A stretch of 64,000 nucleotides of DNA from the NCBI GenBank assembly GCA_963818925.1, contig CAWFTN010000001.1, positions 2,108,001 to 2,172,000 of the forward strand, given 5' to 3'. Positions 1 to 8,707 of this stretch are shown here, one piece after another (the stretch's first letter is position 1; each line of letters starts with the position of its first letter). The DNA comes from JAMXLG01 sp963818925 (GTDB lineage: Bacteria; Vulcanimicrobiota; Vulcanimicrobiia; Vulcanimicrobiales; Vulcanimicrobiaceae). The notes under the pieces are model-generated. The model was given only the letters and a program-made list of their open reading frames with translations. It was not told the DNA's origin and searched no databases. The translations under genes were made by a program, and so were the position numbers.

Positions 1-466
1 GAGCGTTACAGTACGCGACAACAACGGCGCGGCGCAACTGGTCGACGGTGGAACGGCGTATACGCTCGATCCACGCGGTGACGACTTGTTTTGGACGGAC
101 GATCCGCGCTTCCCGAACTTCTACGTTGCATTCACGCGCAATAAGAGCAAGATGGTTGATGGATTCACGCACGGCTCTTCGCTCTTCACCAACGAACGGT
201 ACAGCGGGCCGTCGTCGTTTTCATATCCGCCGGCATGGAACAGCCTTACCGGACGATACGAAACGAACGTCTGGGGAACGATATTGGTGATGCGAATCGT
301 CGTGGTCAAGAATCAGTTGACCGTCGACGGCGTGCAGCCGCTTCTGCCGAAGAACGGCGTGTTTGCGCTCGGCACGTCACAGGTGCGCTTCGACACGAAC
401 GCGGGGGGTAAAATGCAACGCCTGTGGCTCGACGGTCAGCCGTTGTATCGCATCGATCTTCCCTAG
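1..466 (+). CDS. C-terminal part of a serine hydrolase (beta-lactamase-like), 5' truncated
   Basis: The frame is open from base 2 to the stop at 464-466, so the start lies left of the window. The visible residues (DPRGDDLFWTDDPRF, YPPAWNSLTGRYETN, and a tail ending LWLDGQPLYRIDLP) resemble the beta-strand accessory domain that follows the catalytic domain in secreted class C beta-lactamase-related hydrolases. The catalytic part (SxxK, YxN) is outside the window, so the family call rests on the tail alone. The DNA ligase starts 3 bases downstream on the same strand, so the two may be cotranscribed. A first internal ATG at 86 is not taken as the start because the upstream frame encodes similar-looking protein. 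Confidence 0.6.
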   Translation, partial: SVTVRDNNGAAQLVDGGTAYTLDPRGDDLFWTDDPRFPNFYVAFTRNKSKMVDGFTHGSSLFTNERYSGPSSFSYPPAWNSLTGRYETNVWGTILVMRIVVVKNQLTVDGVQPLLPKNGVFALGTSQVRFDTNAGGKMQRLWLDGQPLYRIDLP

Positions 467-469
467 CCG

Positions 470-2143
470 ATGCGGCGTTTCGCCTATGTCGCGAACGCCG
501 TCGCGGCGCGCAGCGGCAAGCTGGAAAAAATCGCGCTTATCGCCGAGTACTTGCGCGAACTCGACGACGGCGATCTCCATGCCGCTGCGCGATTTTTCAC
601 CGGCAACCCCTTCGCAGCGCGCGATCAGCGCAGCTTGAATCTCGGCAGCCGCGCGATTATTTCGGTCGCCAAACGCGTGTGGGGGTTCGATGATGCTGCG
701 CTCTCGGCGGGGTATCGCGAAACCGGAGATTTAGGTTCAGCGCTTGGACCGCTCGTGCGACCGCCGGCGGATCTGATGCTTTTCGCCGGCGAGACGCTCG
801 CGCCGTCGCTGCTGGATGCGTTCTTCGTGCAAATCGCCGACGAGTCGGGGAAAAACGCCGGCAAGAAACGTGAAGCGATCCTCGAGCGCATTCTTCGCGA
901 TTGCACGGATGCGCTCGAAGCAACATACGTTATCAAAATTATTACGGGTGACTTACGCATCGGGTTACGCGAAGGACTGGTGCACGATGCAATCGCTTCG
1001 GCGTTCGAGAGCACGCATCGCGAGATCCATCGTGCCGTTATGGCATCGGGAGATATCGGCGACGTCGCGGTCGCGGCGAAGCACAAGCAACTCAATGAGA
1101 TTCACGTCGCGTACGGATCACCCATCGGATTCATGCTCGCTTCGCCGATCCCGTACGGCGAGAGCTATCGCGAACTCGACAAGCACACTTGGATAGCCGA
1201 AGACAAATTCGACGGCATACGCATACAGGCGCACATTCACGACGCAACGGTCACGTTGTATTCCCGGAATTTTAACGACGTGACGCGATCCTATCCCGAG
1301 ATCGCGGAGGCGCTCGCGACGCAATCGCGCCACATGATTCTCGACGGCGAGATCATCGCGTCGCGCGACGGAAAGGCGCTCCCATTCCGCATCCTGCAAG
1401 GGCGCTTGCAGCGCAAGGAGATCGACCCGTCGCTCCTCGAGGACGTGCCGTTGCAGTACGTCGTCTTCGATGCGCTCGCGATCGATGACGAGTTTCTGAT
1501 CGACGAGCCGTTGATCGAACGGCGGACGAGCTTGGCGAAGGCGTTCGAGCCGAACGAAACCGCGGCTCTCGCACCCTTCGAGGAACTCCCGGACGATGCA
1601 ACGCCCGAAGCGATCAACGACCGGTTCGATGCAACTCGCGCGCGTGGAAACGAAGGGCTGATGCTCAAGCGCATCGATGCGCCGTATGTTCCCGGGCGGC
1701 GCGGCAAATGGTGGCTAAAGCTGAAACGCGAGCTAACGACGCTCGACGTCGTCGTGGTCGCGGTTGAATGGGGTCACGGGCGCCGCGCTAAGGTGCTCTC
1801 GGACTATACGTTTGCCGTGCAAGACGACGAAGGCAATCTGATGACGATCGGCAAGGCGTATTCCGGTTTGACCGATGTCGAGATCGCGAACATGACAACC
1901 TGGTTTCTCGCGCATCAAACCGGCAGGCGCGGTTATGCCCTCTCCGTCGAGCCGCAGATCGTCCTCGAAGTCGCCTTCGATATCGTCCAGCGGAGCGATC
2001 TTCACGAGAGCGGATACGCGCTGCGGTTTCCGCGCATCGTGCGGATTCGCGATGATAAACCGGTCGCACAGATCAACACGCTTGCCGACGTGGATCAGAT
2101 CTACGAAGAGATGCTGGAACGGGAGGGGATCAAGGGTGAGTAA
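470..2143 (+). CDS. ATP-dependent DNA ligase
   Basis: 557 residues. It seals nicks in duplex DNA by ligase adenylation, AMP transfer to the 5' phosphate and joining. The nucleotidyltransferase motif EDKFDGIR is present, with K246 the expected AMP-accepting lysine; LYSRNFND, MILDGEIIA, EGLMLKR and WWLKLKRE follow as motifs III-V. An N-terminal helical DNA-binding domain (about 1-210) precedes it and an OB fold (about 440-550) follows, as in archaeal/eukaryotic-type ligase I. Many bacteria carry such a ligase as an accessory repair enzyme next to a helicase and the PdeM nuclease; here relatives of those two lie at 20.1-23.5 kb. The 3' end overlaps the convergent 2130-2519 gene by 14 bases. Confidence 0.93.
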   Translation: MRRFAYVANAVAARSGKLEKIALIAEYLRELDDGDLHAAARFFTGNPFAARDQRSLNLGSRAIISVAKRVWGFDDAALSAGYRETGDLGSALGPLVRPPADLMLFAGETLAPSLLDAFFVQIADESGKNAGKKREAILERILRDCTDALEATYVIKIITGDLRIGLREGLVHDAIASAFESTHREIHRAVMASGDIGDVAVAAKHKQLNEIHVAYGSPIGFMLASPIPYGESYRELDKHTWIAEDKFDGIRIQAHIHDATVTLYSRNFNDVTRSYPEIAEALATQSRHMILDGEIIASRDGKALPFRILQGRLQRKEIDPSLLEDVPLQYVVFDALAIDDEFLIDEPLIERRTSLAKAFEPNETAALAPFEELPDDATPEAINDRFDATRARGNEGLMLKRIDAPYVPGRRGKWWLKLKRELTTLDVVVVAVEWGHGRRAKVLSDYTFAVQDDEGNLMTIGKAYSGLTDVEIANMTTWFLAHQTGRRGYALSVEPQIVLEVAFDIVQRSDLHESGYALRFPRIVRIRDDKPVAQINTLADVDQIYEEMLEREGIKGE

Positions 2144-2519
2144 ACGGCAAGATGACGCTCACGCGCGTGCCGTCATTCGTTGAAATTTCGACGGTCAAGT
2201 CTCTGCTCAAGTTCTGTACGATACAGAGGCCGCGACCAGATTCCGCAAAGAGGTCCGCGGGCAGCGTAATTTGCGGCACGAAACCGACGCCGTAGTCCTG
2301 CACGGTTAAAACGGCATCATCATGATCGAAGCGCAGCCGTACTCGTATCGGCCCGGGCGCATGCTTGATGACGTTCGAGACGAGTTCGCCGTAGATGAGC
2401 GTTGACGAAAATACATCATATCGCCCTACACGGCCGAGAACGTCTTCGAATTCATGTCGACAATGCATCGCGTCCTCTGCGTTGTCGGAGCGGAACTCCC
2501 ACACGGCGTCATACACCAT
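2130..2519 (-). CDS. Anti-sigma-factor-type ATP-binding protein (RsbW/HATPase family)
   Basis: 129 residues, a stand-alone GHKL ATPase domain. The N box is IYGELVSNVIKHA, the G1 box VQDYGVGF and the G2 box GRGLCIVQ. Proteins of this type bind a sigma factor or phosphorylate a STAS antagonist on serine. The STAS gene at 2691 and the SpoIIE-type phosphatase ending at 2993 next to it complete a partner-switching set, although the three are not one operon: this gene and the phosphatase are on the minus strand, the STAS gene on the plus strand. No sigma factor is visible nearby, so the target is unknown. Confidence 0.85.
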   Translation of the reverse strand: MVYDAVWEFRSDNAEDAMHCRHEFEDVLGRVGRYDVFSSTLIYGELVSNVIKHAPGPIRVRLRFDHDDAVLTVQDYGVGFVPQITLPADLFAESGRGLCIVQNLSRDLTVEISTNDGTRVSVILPFTHP

Positions 2520-2690
2520 CGTTTAAATCGTTTGCCCTATCCGGTTGCGACTAAGCGCTTGGTAGCTTCTGAGCATACCCATGATGCGCGTTCATCTACG
2601 ATTCATAATTAGGCTTCTGATTCTGCTGAGCGAGGCGTTTGCCCGCCATACGCGAAGTGAGGCGGCGCGCGATTCCGAACTCGTTCCACT

Positions 2691-2996
2691 ATGCGCGAAT
2701 TGGAGAATCAGTTGTCCGTAGACAGTCAACACGTTGTTTTGCAGCGTGCGGCGTATGACTTTGCTACTGCTGCTCACCTCGAGGCCGAACTCGGTCCTCT
2801 CATTCAAGGCGACGGCACCGTAGAATTTTCGAACGTAGAGTACATCGACTCGAGTAGCCTCGCCGTTCTCATCCGCGCCCTCAAGCGCATGCGCGAAGCG
2901 GATCCGAATAGTTCGCTACATCTAACGAATGTCAAGCCGAGGCTTCGACGCATCATGGAGATCACCGGACTCACCGCGCTCTTTGTGCTTCGCTAA
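2691..2996 (+). CDS. STAS-domain anti-sigma factor antagonist
   Basis: 101 residues, a single STAS domain. The motif YIDSSSLAVL carries the serine cluster that is the usual phosphorylation site of SpoIIAA/RsbV-type antagonists. In partner switching the unphosphorylated form sequesters the anti-sigma kinase and the phosphorylated form releases it. The likely partners are the flanking RsbW-like protein and SpoIIE-type phosphatase. The stop codon overlaps the convergent phosphatase stop in the sequence CTAA. No Shine-Dalgarno-like sequence is evident before the ATG. Confidence 0.85.
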   Translation: MRELENQLSVDSQHVVLQRAAYDFATAAHLEAELGPLIQGDGTVEFSNVEYIDSSSLAVLIRALKRMREADPNSSLHLTNVKPRLRRIMEITGLTALFVLR

Positions 2997-4321
2997 CGCA
3001 CCGTTACCATTTTCGCACGGGTTTCTACATCCCAGCGAACGGTGACGATCGCAACGTCATCCTGGTGTTTGGCTCCGTCGATCACAGCATCCCGCAGCTC
3101 ACGTGCAGGATGAACGGCTTCGCGTATCGTCTGCTTCTCGATTGCGCGTTGCAGCGCTGACCAGCTCGATGCAACGTCACGATTCCACTCGAGAAGTCCA
3201 TCGGTGAAGAACGCTGCAAACGATCCGGCGTGCACGGTAAGCGTTTGCGCCGTTTGCGCTGCCGGCGCGATCGTGCGAAGGCCCAGTGGTAGTCCCCGCT
3301 CTTGAAATGGATCGAGGACTTCCCCGCTTCCTGTCCATATCAGCGGTCCGGGATGCCCTGCCGATGCGCAGCATAGCATTTGCCGGATCGGGTCGACGAG
3401 TGCCACGAGCGCCGTCGTAAAGAACTCGTCCTCGCCCTCGCTTCGTAACATCTGATCGACGATTTCGAGCGCTCGCGCCGGATCCGGGTCGCCGAAGAGC
3501 GCGGCTCTGAAGCCGTTCCGTAGCCGGCTCATCCAGACGGCGGCTTCGAGTCCATGCCCGAGGACGTCCCCGATCGTCACCGCAATTCGCCCGTCGCTTA
3601 GTGTAAACGCATCGTACCAATCTCCGCCAACGAGCAGTTCTTGCGACGATGGCTCGTAAAACGCGTCTAACAGAATTCCTTCAAATTCCGGCAACCGGTT
3701 GGGGAGTGCTGCTCGCTGGAAGACCGTCGCAATGTGACGCGTTTGCTCGTAGAGCATGGCCTTTCCGATAGCGGTCGCGCATCGCCGAGCGAGGTCTTCT
3801 ATGAAGCGCAACGAGCGCTCGTCATAGTGTTCGTTGGTGCGATCCGTCCGTACGACGCCCATCGCCCCGACGATCCCTTGCGTCTTCGTAACGATTGGAA
3901 CAATGACGAGAGAGCGATAGTTCATCCGTCGCATGAACTGCTCGTACGCCGCGTTTACCGAACTCGTCTCGATAAACTGTTCGTCGACCTCGGGCACAAG
4001 CAGCGATTCACCGGTCTCGAGGACCTGGGCTACCAAGGGCGTGCGGCGCATCGGGCCTTGCATGAAGCGATCAGCCTCCTTGAGTTGATTCGCGATTTTC
4101 GGCTGCGCAGCAGCCGCGGCGGCTAAGTGCAACGCGCCGCGCTCATCTTTAATGTATAAGAAGCACAAGTCCGCGATCGTATCGACTACTGCATCGCACA
4201 CTGCGCCGACCGTCTCGTGCCAGTCCAGCGCCGTACCAAGAATCTCGCCGGCTCGGACGAGCAGTTCGAGGTAACGGTGTTCCGCATCGTCACGGAGGCG
4301 CTCTGCGCCGGCATTGCTCAT
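2993..4321 (-). CDS. GAF-domain PP2C/SpoIIE-type serine phosphatase
   Basis: 442 residues from the chosen start. A GAF sensor domain (about 20-190) is followed by a SpoIIE-like PP2C domain (about 200-430) with GGDWYDAF, IGDVLGHGLEAA, SAGHPGPLI, FFTDGLLEW and QDDVAIVTVR, which include the metal-binding aspartates. It would dephosphorylate the STAS antagonist at 2691 when the GAF domain senses a signal. The frame is open upstream to 4609, but the extra sequence is Arg-rich and overlaps a decayed hydrolase; the ATG at 4321 has GGGAAAG about 10 bases upstream. An ATG at 4339 is an alternative. Confidence 0.9.
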   Translation of the reverse strand: MSNAGAERLRDDAEHRYLELLVRAGEILGTALDWHETVGAVCDAVVDTIADLCFLYIKDERGALHLAAAAAAQPKIANQLKEADRFMQGPMRRTPLVAQVLETGESLLVPEVDEQFIETSSVNAAYEQFMRRMNYRSLVIVPIVTKTQGIVGAMGVVRTDRTNEHYDERSLRFIEDLARRCATAIGKAMLYEQTRHIATVFQRAALPNRLPEFEGILLDAFYEPSSQELLVGGDWYDAFTLSDGRIAVTIGDVLGHGLEAAVWMSRLRNGFRAALFGDPDPARALEIVDQMLRSEGEDEFFTTALVALVDPIRQMLCCASAGHPGPLIWTGSGEVLDPFQERGLPLGLRTIAPAAQTAQTLTVHAGSFAAFFTDGLLEWNRDVASSWSALQRAIEKQTIREAVHPARELRDAVIDGAKHQDDVAIVTVRWDVETRAKMVTVR

Positions 4322-4370
4322 AGAAGTGTTCTTTCCCATACACCGTGCCCACGGCACCCTCTTTACTACG

Positions 4371-4689
4371 CTAACGAAAAGCCGCGAAGAACGCCTCGAG
4401 CGCCTGCCCTTCGCTCGGCGGAGACGCGAGCCGATATGCGTGTTATCGAATAGTCGAGAACGACGATAGTCGTACCAGACGAGGCGCGACGTATAGCGCG
4501 CAAAACCGCGCGCCGCCTTGTCGTGACGCTCGATCAAGTTGCCGCTTCCGCCGAACATGAACAGCACTGGAGCGGCCGGTTTCGCGCGCGCCCGGTTGCG
4601 TCGGTCCACTGCGCTAGCGATGCCTTCGGCTAGGGCGAATCCATCACGTCATCGGGATAAATCGCGAGCGTGGGTTTCGCAGCGAGCAT
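4371..4689 (-). pseudogene. Decayed alpha/beta-hydrolase-like gene
   Basis: Minus-strand remains spread over three frames. The ATG at 4689 overlaps the stop of the small membrane gene as TAATG and reads MLAAKPTLAIYPDD. A second frame then gives GFALAEGIASAVDRR and PVLFMFGGSGNLIERHDKAA up to LVWYDYR. A third gives LASPPSEGQALEAFFAAFR and stops at 4371. FMFGGSGN followed by a YDYR-type strand resembles the N-terminal half of secreted alpha/beta hydrolases. At least two frameshifts and loss of the C-terminal half, with no catalytic Ser/Asp/His, make it non-functional. The phosphatase gene follows 49 bases after. The family assignment is tentative. Confidence 0.5.
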
Positions 4690-4925
4690 TACGAGCGCCG
4701 TTTGCTTCGTTCTTCTCGAATCATCCTGGCGCGCTTCGCCGCATCGAACGACGCGGGGTTGTCTGATTTCGATTTAAGCGCTGCTGCGAGCCGCGAAATA
4801 CCAACTACGGTAATCAAAACGACGGCAACAACAGTCAGCAGCATGCGAAACGCAACGTGGGGAATGCTTCCCACGCTGGCGAGCACAACCGCAGCCAATG
4901 CGGTGAGCGTCTCCCACCTTCGCAT
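4689..4925 (-). CDS. Small two-helix membrane protein
   Basis: 78 residues. Two hydrophobic segments (about 5-22 and 27-45) are followed by a basic tail ending RMIREERSKRRS. The start MRRWETL is preferred over the ATG at 5132, because the extra sequence runs into the divergent gene and is Arg-rich and unlike a protein. The stop overlaps the start of the decayed hydrolase (TAATG), so the two probably formed an operon before the hydrolase was lost. I do not recognise a family. The divergent cysteine-desulfurase-like gene begins 56 bases away. Confidence 0.6.
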   Translation of the reverse strand: MRRWETLTALAAVVLASVGSIPHVAFRMLLTVVAVVLITVVGISRLAAALKSKSDNPASFDAAKRARMIREERSKRRS

Positions 4926-4981
4926 CGCGCGCACATTCGGTGGCTTCAAGGCCCTCTCATGCGCGCGAAGAACGACGGCGT

Positions 4982-6250
4982 ATGAGCTTTCCGATCGAAC
5001 GGGTGCGTGCGGAGTTTCCCTCACTTGCGATTTGCGACGGCGGACGACCGCGAATTTACCTCGACAATCCAGCCGGAACCCAAGTTCCGAACCGCGTGGC
5101 CGACGCGGCCGCGCGCGCGTTGATCGAGACAAACGCCAATCTCGGGGGCTACTTTGTGACGAGCCGTCTCGCGGAGCAGACGATCGACGACGCTCGCGCC
5201 CGCATGGCGCAATTCCTCGGCGCCGGATCCCCGCGCGAGATCATCGTCGGCCCGAGTATGACCTCGCTGACGTTTCGCCTTTCTCGCGCACTCGCGCGGC
5301 GGTTGCAACCGGGCGACGAAATCGTCGTCACGCGGATGGATCACGACGGCAACATCTCGCCGTGGCTCGCAGCCGCCGCGGATCGTGGACTGGTTGTGCG
5401 ATGGCTCGATTATGACCGCAATTCGTGGCGGATCGAACCGAGCGCGCTCGATCGCGTACTCAGCGAACGCACGCGTATCGTCGCCTTGAACTATGCGAGC
5501 AATCTGACCGGATCGATCAACGACGTGCGCACGCTCGTTGAACGTATCCATGCGGCGGGCGCGCTTGCCTATGTCGACGCGGTTCAGTTTGCACCGCATG
5601 GATTCATCGACGTCGTGAAACTTGGGTGTGATTTTCTGGCTTGTTCCTCGTACAAGTTCTTCGGACCGCACCTCGGAATCGTCTACGGGCGCGAATCGCT
5701 GCTCGACGAACTCGAAGCCTACAAGGTTCGTCCGGCAACCAATGACTTGCCGTGGCGATTCGAACTCGGCACACCGCAGATCGAACTCTTCGCCGCACTC
5801 GGTGCAACAGTCGCCTACTACGAATGGCTCGGCGCAGAGTTGGGTACGAACGGCGACGCGCGTGCGAAGATTCGATCCGCGTTCGCGGCATCAGTGCAAT
5901 GGGAAGAGCAGCTCGCACAGCGGCTCATTGAAGGCTTGCAACGTATCGACGGCACGGCCATTTTCGGAATTACCGATCGCGCATCGGCGGCACATCGCGT
6001 GCCGACGGTGTCGTTCGTGCACGAGCGTCTCTCCACCGATGACATCGCAAAGGCGATGGCGGTACGCAACATCTTCGTTTGGAGCGGAAACAACTATGGG
6101 CTCGAACTCGTCCGTACGCTCGGCTTGAACGAAGAGTCTGGAGTCGTTCGCATCGGCGCGGCGCACTACAACACGCTCGCCGAGATCGACGCGACGGTAG
6201 AAGCACTGGAGACGTATGTTCGTTCTCGCGCTGCTCTTAGCAGTCGCTAA
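4982..6250 (+). CDS. Cysteine-desulfurase-like class V aminotransferase (PLP)
   Basis: 422 residues, fold-type I PLP enzyme of the NifS/SufS/CsdA superfamily. Visible are YLDNPAGTQVP near the N terminus, TRMDHDGNISPW, the DAVQFAPHG strand, and SSYKFFGPHLG with K225 as the expected PLP lysine. The active-site cysteine loop of true desulfurases is not obvious, so it fits the group called cysteine desulfurase-like proteins, whose substrate is uncertain. The ATG at 4982 (MSFPIERVRAEFPSL) matches the usual N terminus better than the upstream ATG at 4940. No iron-sulfur assembly genes are adjacent. The 3' end overlaps the next gene by 35 bases. Confidence 0.85.
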   Translation: MSFPIERVRAEFPSLAICDGGRPRIYLDNPAGTQVPNRVADAAARALIETNANLGGYFVTSRLAEQTIDDARARMAQFLGAGSPREIIVGPSMTSLTFRLSRALARRLQPGDEIVVTRMDHDGNISPWLAAAADRGLVVRWLDYDRNSWRIEPSALDRVLSERTRIVALNYASNLTGSINDVRTLVERIHAAGALAYVDAVQFAPHGFIDVVKLGCDFLACSSYKFFGPHLGIVYGRESLLDELEAYKVRPATNDLPWRFELGTPQIELFAALGATVAYYEWLGAELGTNGDARAKIRSAFAASVQWEEQLAQRLIEGLQRIDGTAIFGITDRASAAHRVPTVSFVHERLSTDDIAKAMAVRNIFVWSGNNYGLELVRTLGLNEESGVVRIGAAHYNTLAEIDATVEALETYVRSRAALSSR

Positions 6251-7622
6251 CCCGGCACCGCCTCCACAGACGCCGGTCGCGCTCGACGACCGGCTGAGCA
6301 TGGTCGCGAGCGACGCCATCGACTCACAACACGCGCCCGGGGGCGCGGTGGCTGTCGTTCGAAACGGGCGAATCATCTACGCGAAGGGCTTTGGTTTGCG
6401 CAACATCGCGTCCGATACACCGGTGGACGCGAACACGCGGTTTGAAATCGGCTCCGTCACCAAGCAGTTTACGGCCGCAGCGATCCTTCAGCTGAAAGAA
6501 GAGCGGAAGCTCGCGCTCGACGACAGCCTTGCGAAATATATTCCGATGTTTCCACACGCGCGCGAGATCACGCTGCGGCAATTGTTGAATCAGGTAACGG
6601 GGTTGCCCAACTATACCGACGTCAACCACTTCCTCTCGATCGCGAAACAACCCGGAACCTTTGAAAAAATCGAAGGCTTAGTTGCGGCGCAGCCGCTGCA
6701 TTTCAAGCCGGGAACCAAGTGGGAGTACAGCAACACGAACTACGTGGCTCTCGGGCGCGTGATCGAAGTTATCTCGGGCCAATCATACGAAGAGTATATC
6801 CGCACGCACCTTTTTGAGCCGGCGGGCATGACGCGCAGCGCGACGCTTGCCGATGAAGGATCGTTCAACGATTTCGCTACGCCGTACTGGCGCGGCATGA
6901 CGAACGGCGAGAAGCTCGCGCCGGCTCAGCGGCTGTTCGATGCATGGGCTCCTGCAGCAGGCGACATCATATCGACCGTCGGCGATTTAGCGAAGTGGGA
7001 TATCGCTTTGGAAAGCGGCAAAATCGTCTCGCCTTCAGACTTCGCACTGATGACGACGTCCGGCAAATTGGCCAGCGGCGCATCCGACGGCTACGGATTC
7101 GGCTTGCAGATCGATACCGTCGACGGCCGCGAACGCGTGTGGCACAACGGCGGAACGTTCGGATCGTCATCGAGCAACGTAACGTTCCCGCAAGATGGCG
7201 TCGACGTGATCGTGCTCGAAAATGAGGATGGAGCCGCGACAGCGGCACTCGCCACAAAGATCTACGAAACGATGTTCCCGCAGGTCGCGCTCGCCGCAAT
7301 GAAACCGGGAGCCGGCGAAGACCCGGCCGTAACGGTCAGATTGAAGTTCTTGCTCGGCGCTGCGCTCAAAGGCTTATTGCCGGCCGATCAACTCTCGCCG
7401 GTCGTTCGTGAAACGATATCGCGACAACAACAACAAATCGGAGAACAACTCGCTACGCTCGGCGCCGTAAAAAGCATTATCTTCAAGAGAAAATACCCCA
7501 CAGGCGACGACAACACGTACGTATACCGCGTCGAGTTTGCGGATGCGACCGTGGACTTCTATCTCTGGATCAACAAGAACTCGAATCTGGTTGACGGTAT
7601 CCGCTTCCGTCCCAGTACCTAA
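6216..7622 (+). CDS. Secreted class C beta-lactamase-like serine hydrolase
   Basis: 468 residues. A short hydrophobic leader (MFVLALLLAVANPAPP) is followed by a penicillin-binding/beta-lactamase fold with SVTK (S80, K83), the YSN motif in KWEYSNTNY, and HNGG in place of KTG. These features define the family that includes AmpC, esterases and D-amino-peptidases; substrate cannot be read from sequence. A C-terminal extension (about 370-468) resembles accessory domains in secreted members. It overlaps the upstream gene by 35 bases, so translation is probably coupled. A second family member is at 33335-34666 and a third runs off the left edge. Confidence 0.85.
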   Translation: MFVLALLLAVANPAPPPQTPVALDDRLSMVASDAIDSQHAPGGAVAVVRNGRIIYAKGFGLRNIASDTPVDANTRFEIGSVTKQFTAAAILQLKEERKLALDDSLAKYIPMFPHAREITLRQLLNQVTGLPNYTDVNHFLSIAKQPGTFEKIEGLVAAQPLHFKPGTKWEYSNTNYVALGRVIEVISGQSYEEYIRTHLFEPAGMTRSATLADEGSFNDFATPYWRGMTNGEKLAPAQRLFDAWAPAAGDIISTVGDLAKWDIALESGKIVSPSDFALMTTSGKLASGASDGYGFGLQIDTVDGRERVWHNGGTFGSSSSNVTFPQDGVDVIVLENEDGAATAALATKIYETMFPQVALAAMKPGAGEDPAVTVRLKFLLGAALKGLLPADQLSPVVRETISRQQQQIGEQLATLGAVKSIIFKRKYPTGDDNTYVYRVEFADATVDFYLWINKNSNLVDGIRFRPST

Positions 7623-7631
7623 ACCACCGCT

Positions 7632-8609
7632 CTATGCGAGTTTAGCGAAAAGCTGTTTATCCAAATCGCGGCCGGTCGCGAGCGTTTCGCAGACTGCTCG
7701 CGCGGACTCATGCATACTGGCGATTGCGCCCGCGGAAGGCAAAAGGCTGCCGACGTCGTCACGTGACGGCGCGGAAACGGACGCGAGCGAAACGTCGATA
7801 CCCGAGAGTTCGCCTAAGCGTTCTTCGATTGAGGTGCGGTATTGATCGCTCTCGTGCAGCGCTTCGGTATCGATGCTGAGATCGGCGAACGGCATCGACG
7901 TCAATGCCGTTGCAAGCCAAAACGCAAGCGATGTGCGGTAAATGTCATCGGGACGGCTGCGCGCGACGAACTGTTCCGCTGCAACGCGCGACCGGTCGAG
8001 CGTGCGTCGCGCAACGTCGCGCACATCGCAATCGAGCCCGGACAATACCGCGCGCACGACGGGGTGCTGCTGAGCGTGAGCGAGCAATGCAATCGGTGAA
8101 GCCAGGAAGTCGCGATGGCCGCGCCCATAAAGCTGCGCTGCCGAACGGTACTGCGCGAGCGGACTTCGGACGACGACGACGTGTGCGGCGTCCGGGAAGT
8201 GCCGACGGATCCATTCAACGCGTCCGAGCGAACGCGTGAACTTCAAGACCGGCAGTTTCCGATTTGTGTGCGCGAGATCGCACAAACTCTTCAAGTACCG
8301 CTCGAGCGCCGGCTTGTTTTCGGACGCACTCATGAAGTACAAATCGTAGGCGAAGCGGCGATCGAAGCCCGCGACGCCGCGCGAGGCCACGAGCGGCGCG
8401 TACTCCGCAAAATACGGGCCCGTGTTCGAGTGCCGCGACGGCCAGATCTCGGGACGCGGTTCGAGCAACGTGCGCGGCGTTGCAACAGCGAGCCACTCAT
8501 TGAGTGGCTCGCAAAACCCCATGACATTCGGACGCTCTCGAAACTGTTGCCAAATCCACGTTCCCGCACTACGCCAAGCGGTGTGAAAAAAGAGCGCCGC
8601 ACGTTGCAT
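7632..8609 (-). CDS. Sulfotransferase-like P-loop protein
   Basis: 325 residues. The N-terminal segment FFHTAWRSAGTWIWQQF resembles the 5'-phosphosulfate-binding loop of PAPS-dependent sulfotransferases, and AAHVVVVRSPLAQYRSA resembles the 3'-phosphate-binding strand and helix. The remainder is divergent, so donor and acceptor are unknown. It stands alone: convergent with the serine hydrolase (9 bases between stops) and followed upstream by the terminator of the enoyl-CoA hydratase. A different P-loop protein of similar type starts at the right edge of the window. Confidence 0.65.
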   Translation of the reverse strand: MQRAALFFHTAWRSAGTWIWQQFRERPNVMGFCEPLNEWLAVATPRTLLEPRPEIWPSRHSNTGPYFAEYAPLVASRGVAGFDRRFAYDLYFMSASENKPALERYLKSLCDLAHTNRKLPVLKFTRSLGRVEWIRRHFPDAAHVVVVRSPLAQYRSAAQLYGRGHRDFLASPIALLAHAQQHPVVRAVLSGLDCDVRDVARRTLDRSRVAAEQFVARSRPDDIYRTSLAFWLATALTSMPFADLSIDTEALHESDQYRTSIEERLGELSGIDVSLASVSAPSRDDVGSLLPSAGAIASMHESARAVCETLATGRDLDKQLFAKLA

Positions 8610-8653
8610 TGACTGATGTTACGAACGAATCCTGAGAAACACCCTCACCCGCG

Positions 8654-8683
8654 AAAAAAGGACCGCTCGATCACGAGCGGCCC
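8654..8683 (-). terminator. Rho-independent terminator after the enoyl-CoA hydratase gene
   Basis: Ten-base stem (8660-8669 with 8674-8683) around the loop ATCA, with one G-U pair, followed on the minus strand by six T residues (8654-8659). It lies 24 bases past the stop at 8708. Confidence 0.85.
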
Positions 8684-8707
8684 TTCCACATGATATGGAG
8701 TTTGGGG

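Noticed and set aside
4322..4609. N-terminal extension of the SpoIIE-type phosphatase
   Set aside because: Arg-rich sequence that coincides with the decayed hydrolase, unlike any GAF-phosphatase N terminus; the ATG at 4321 has an upstream GGGAAAG.
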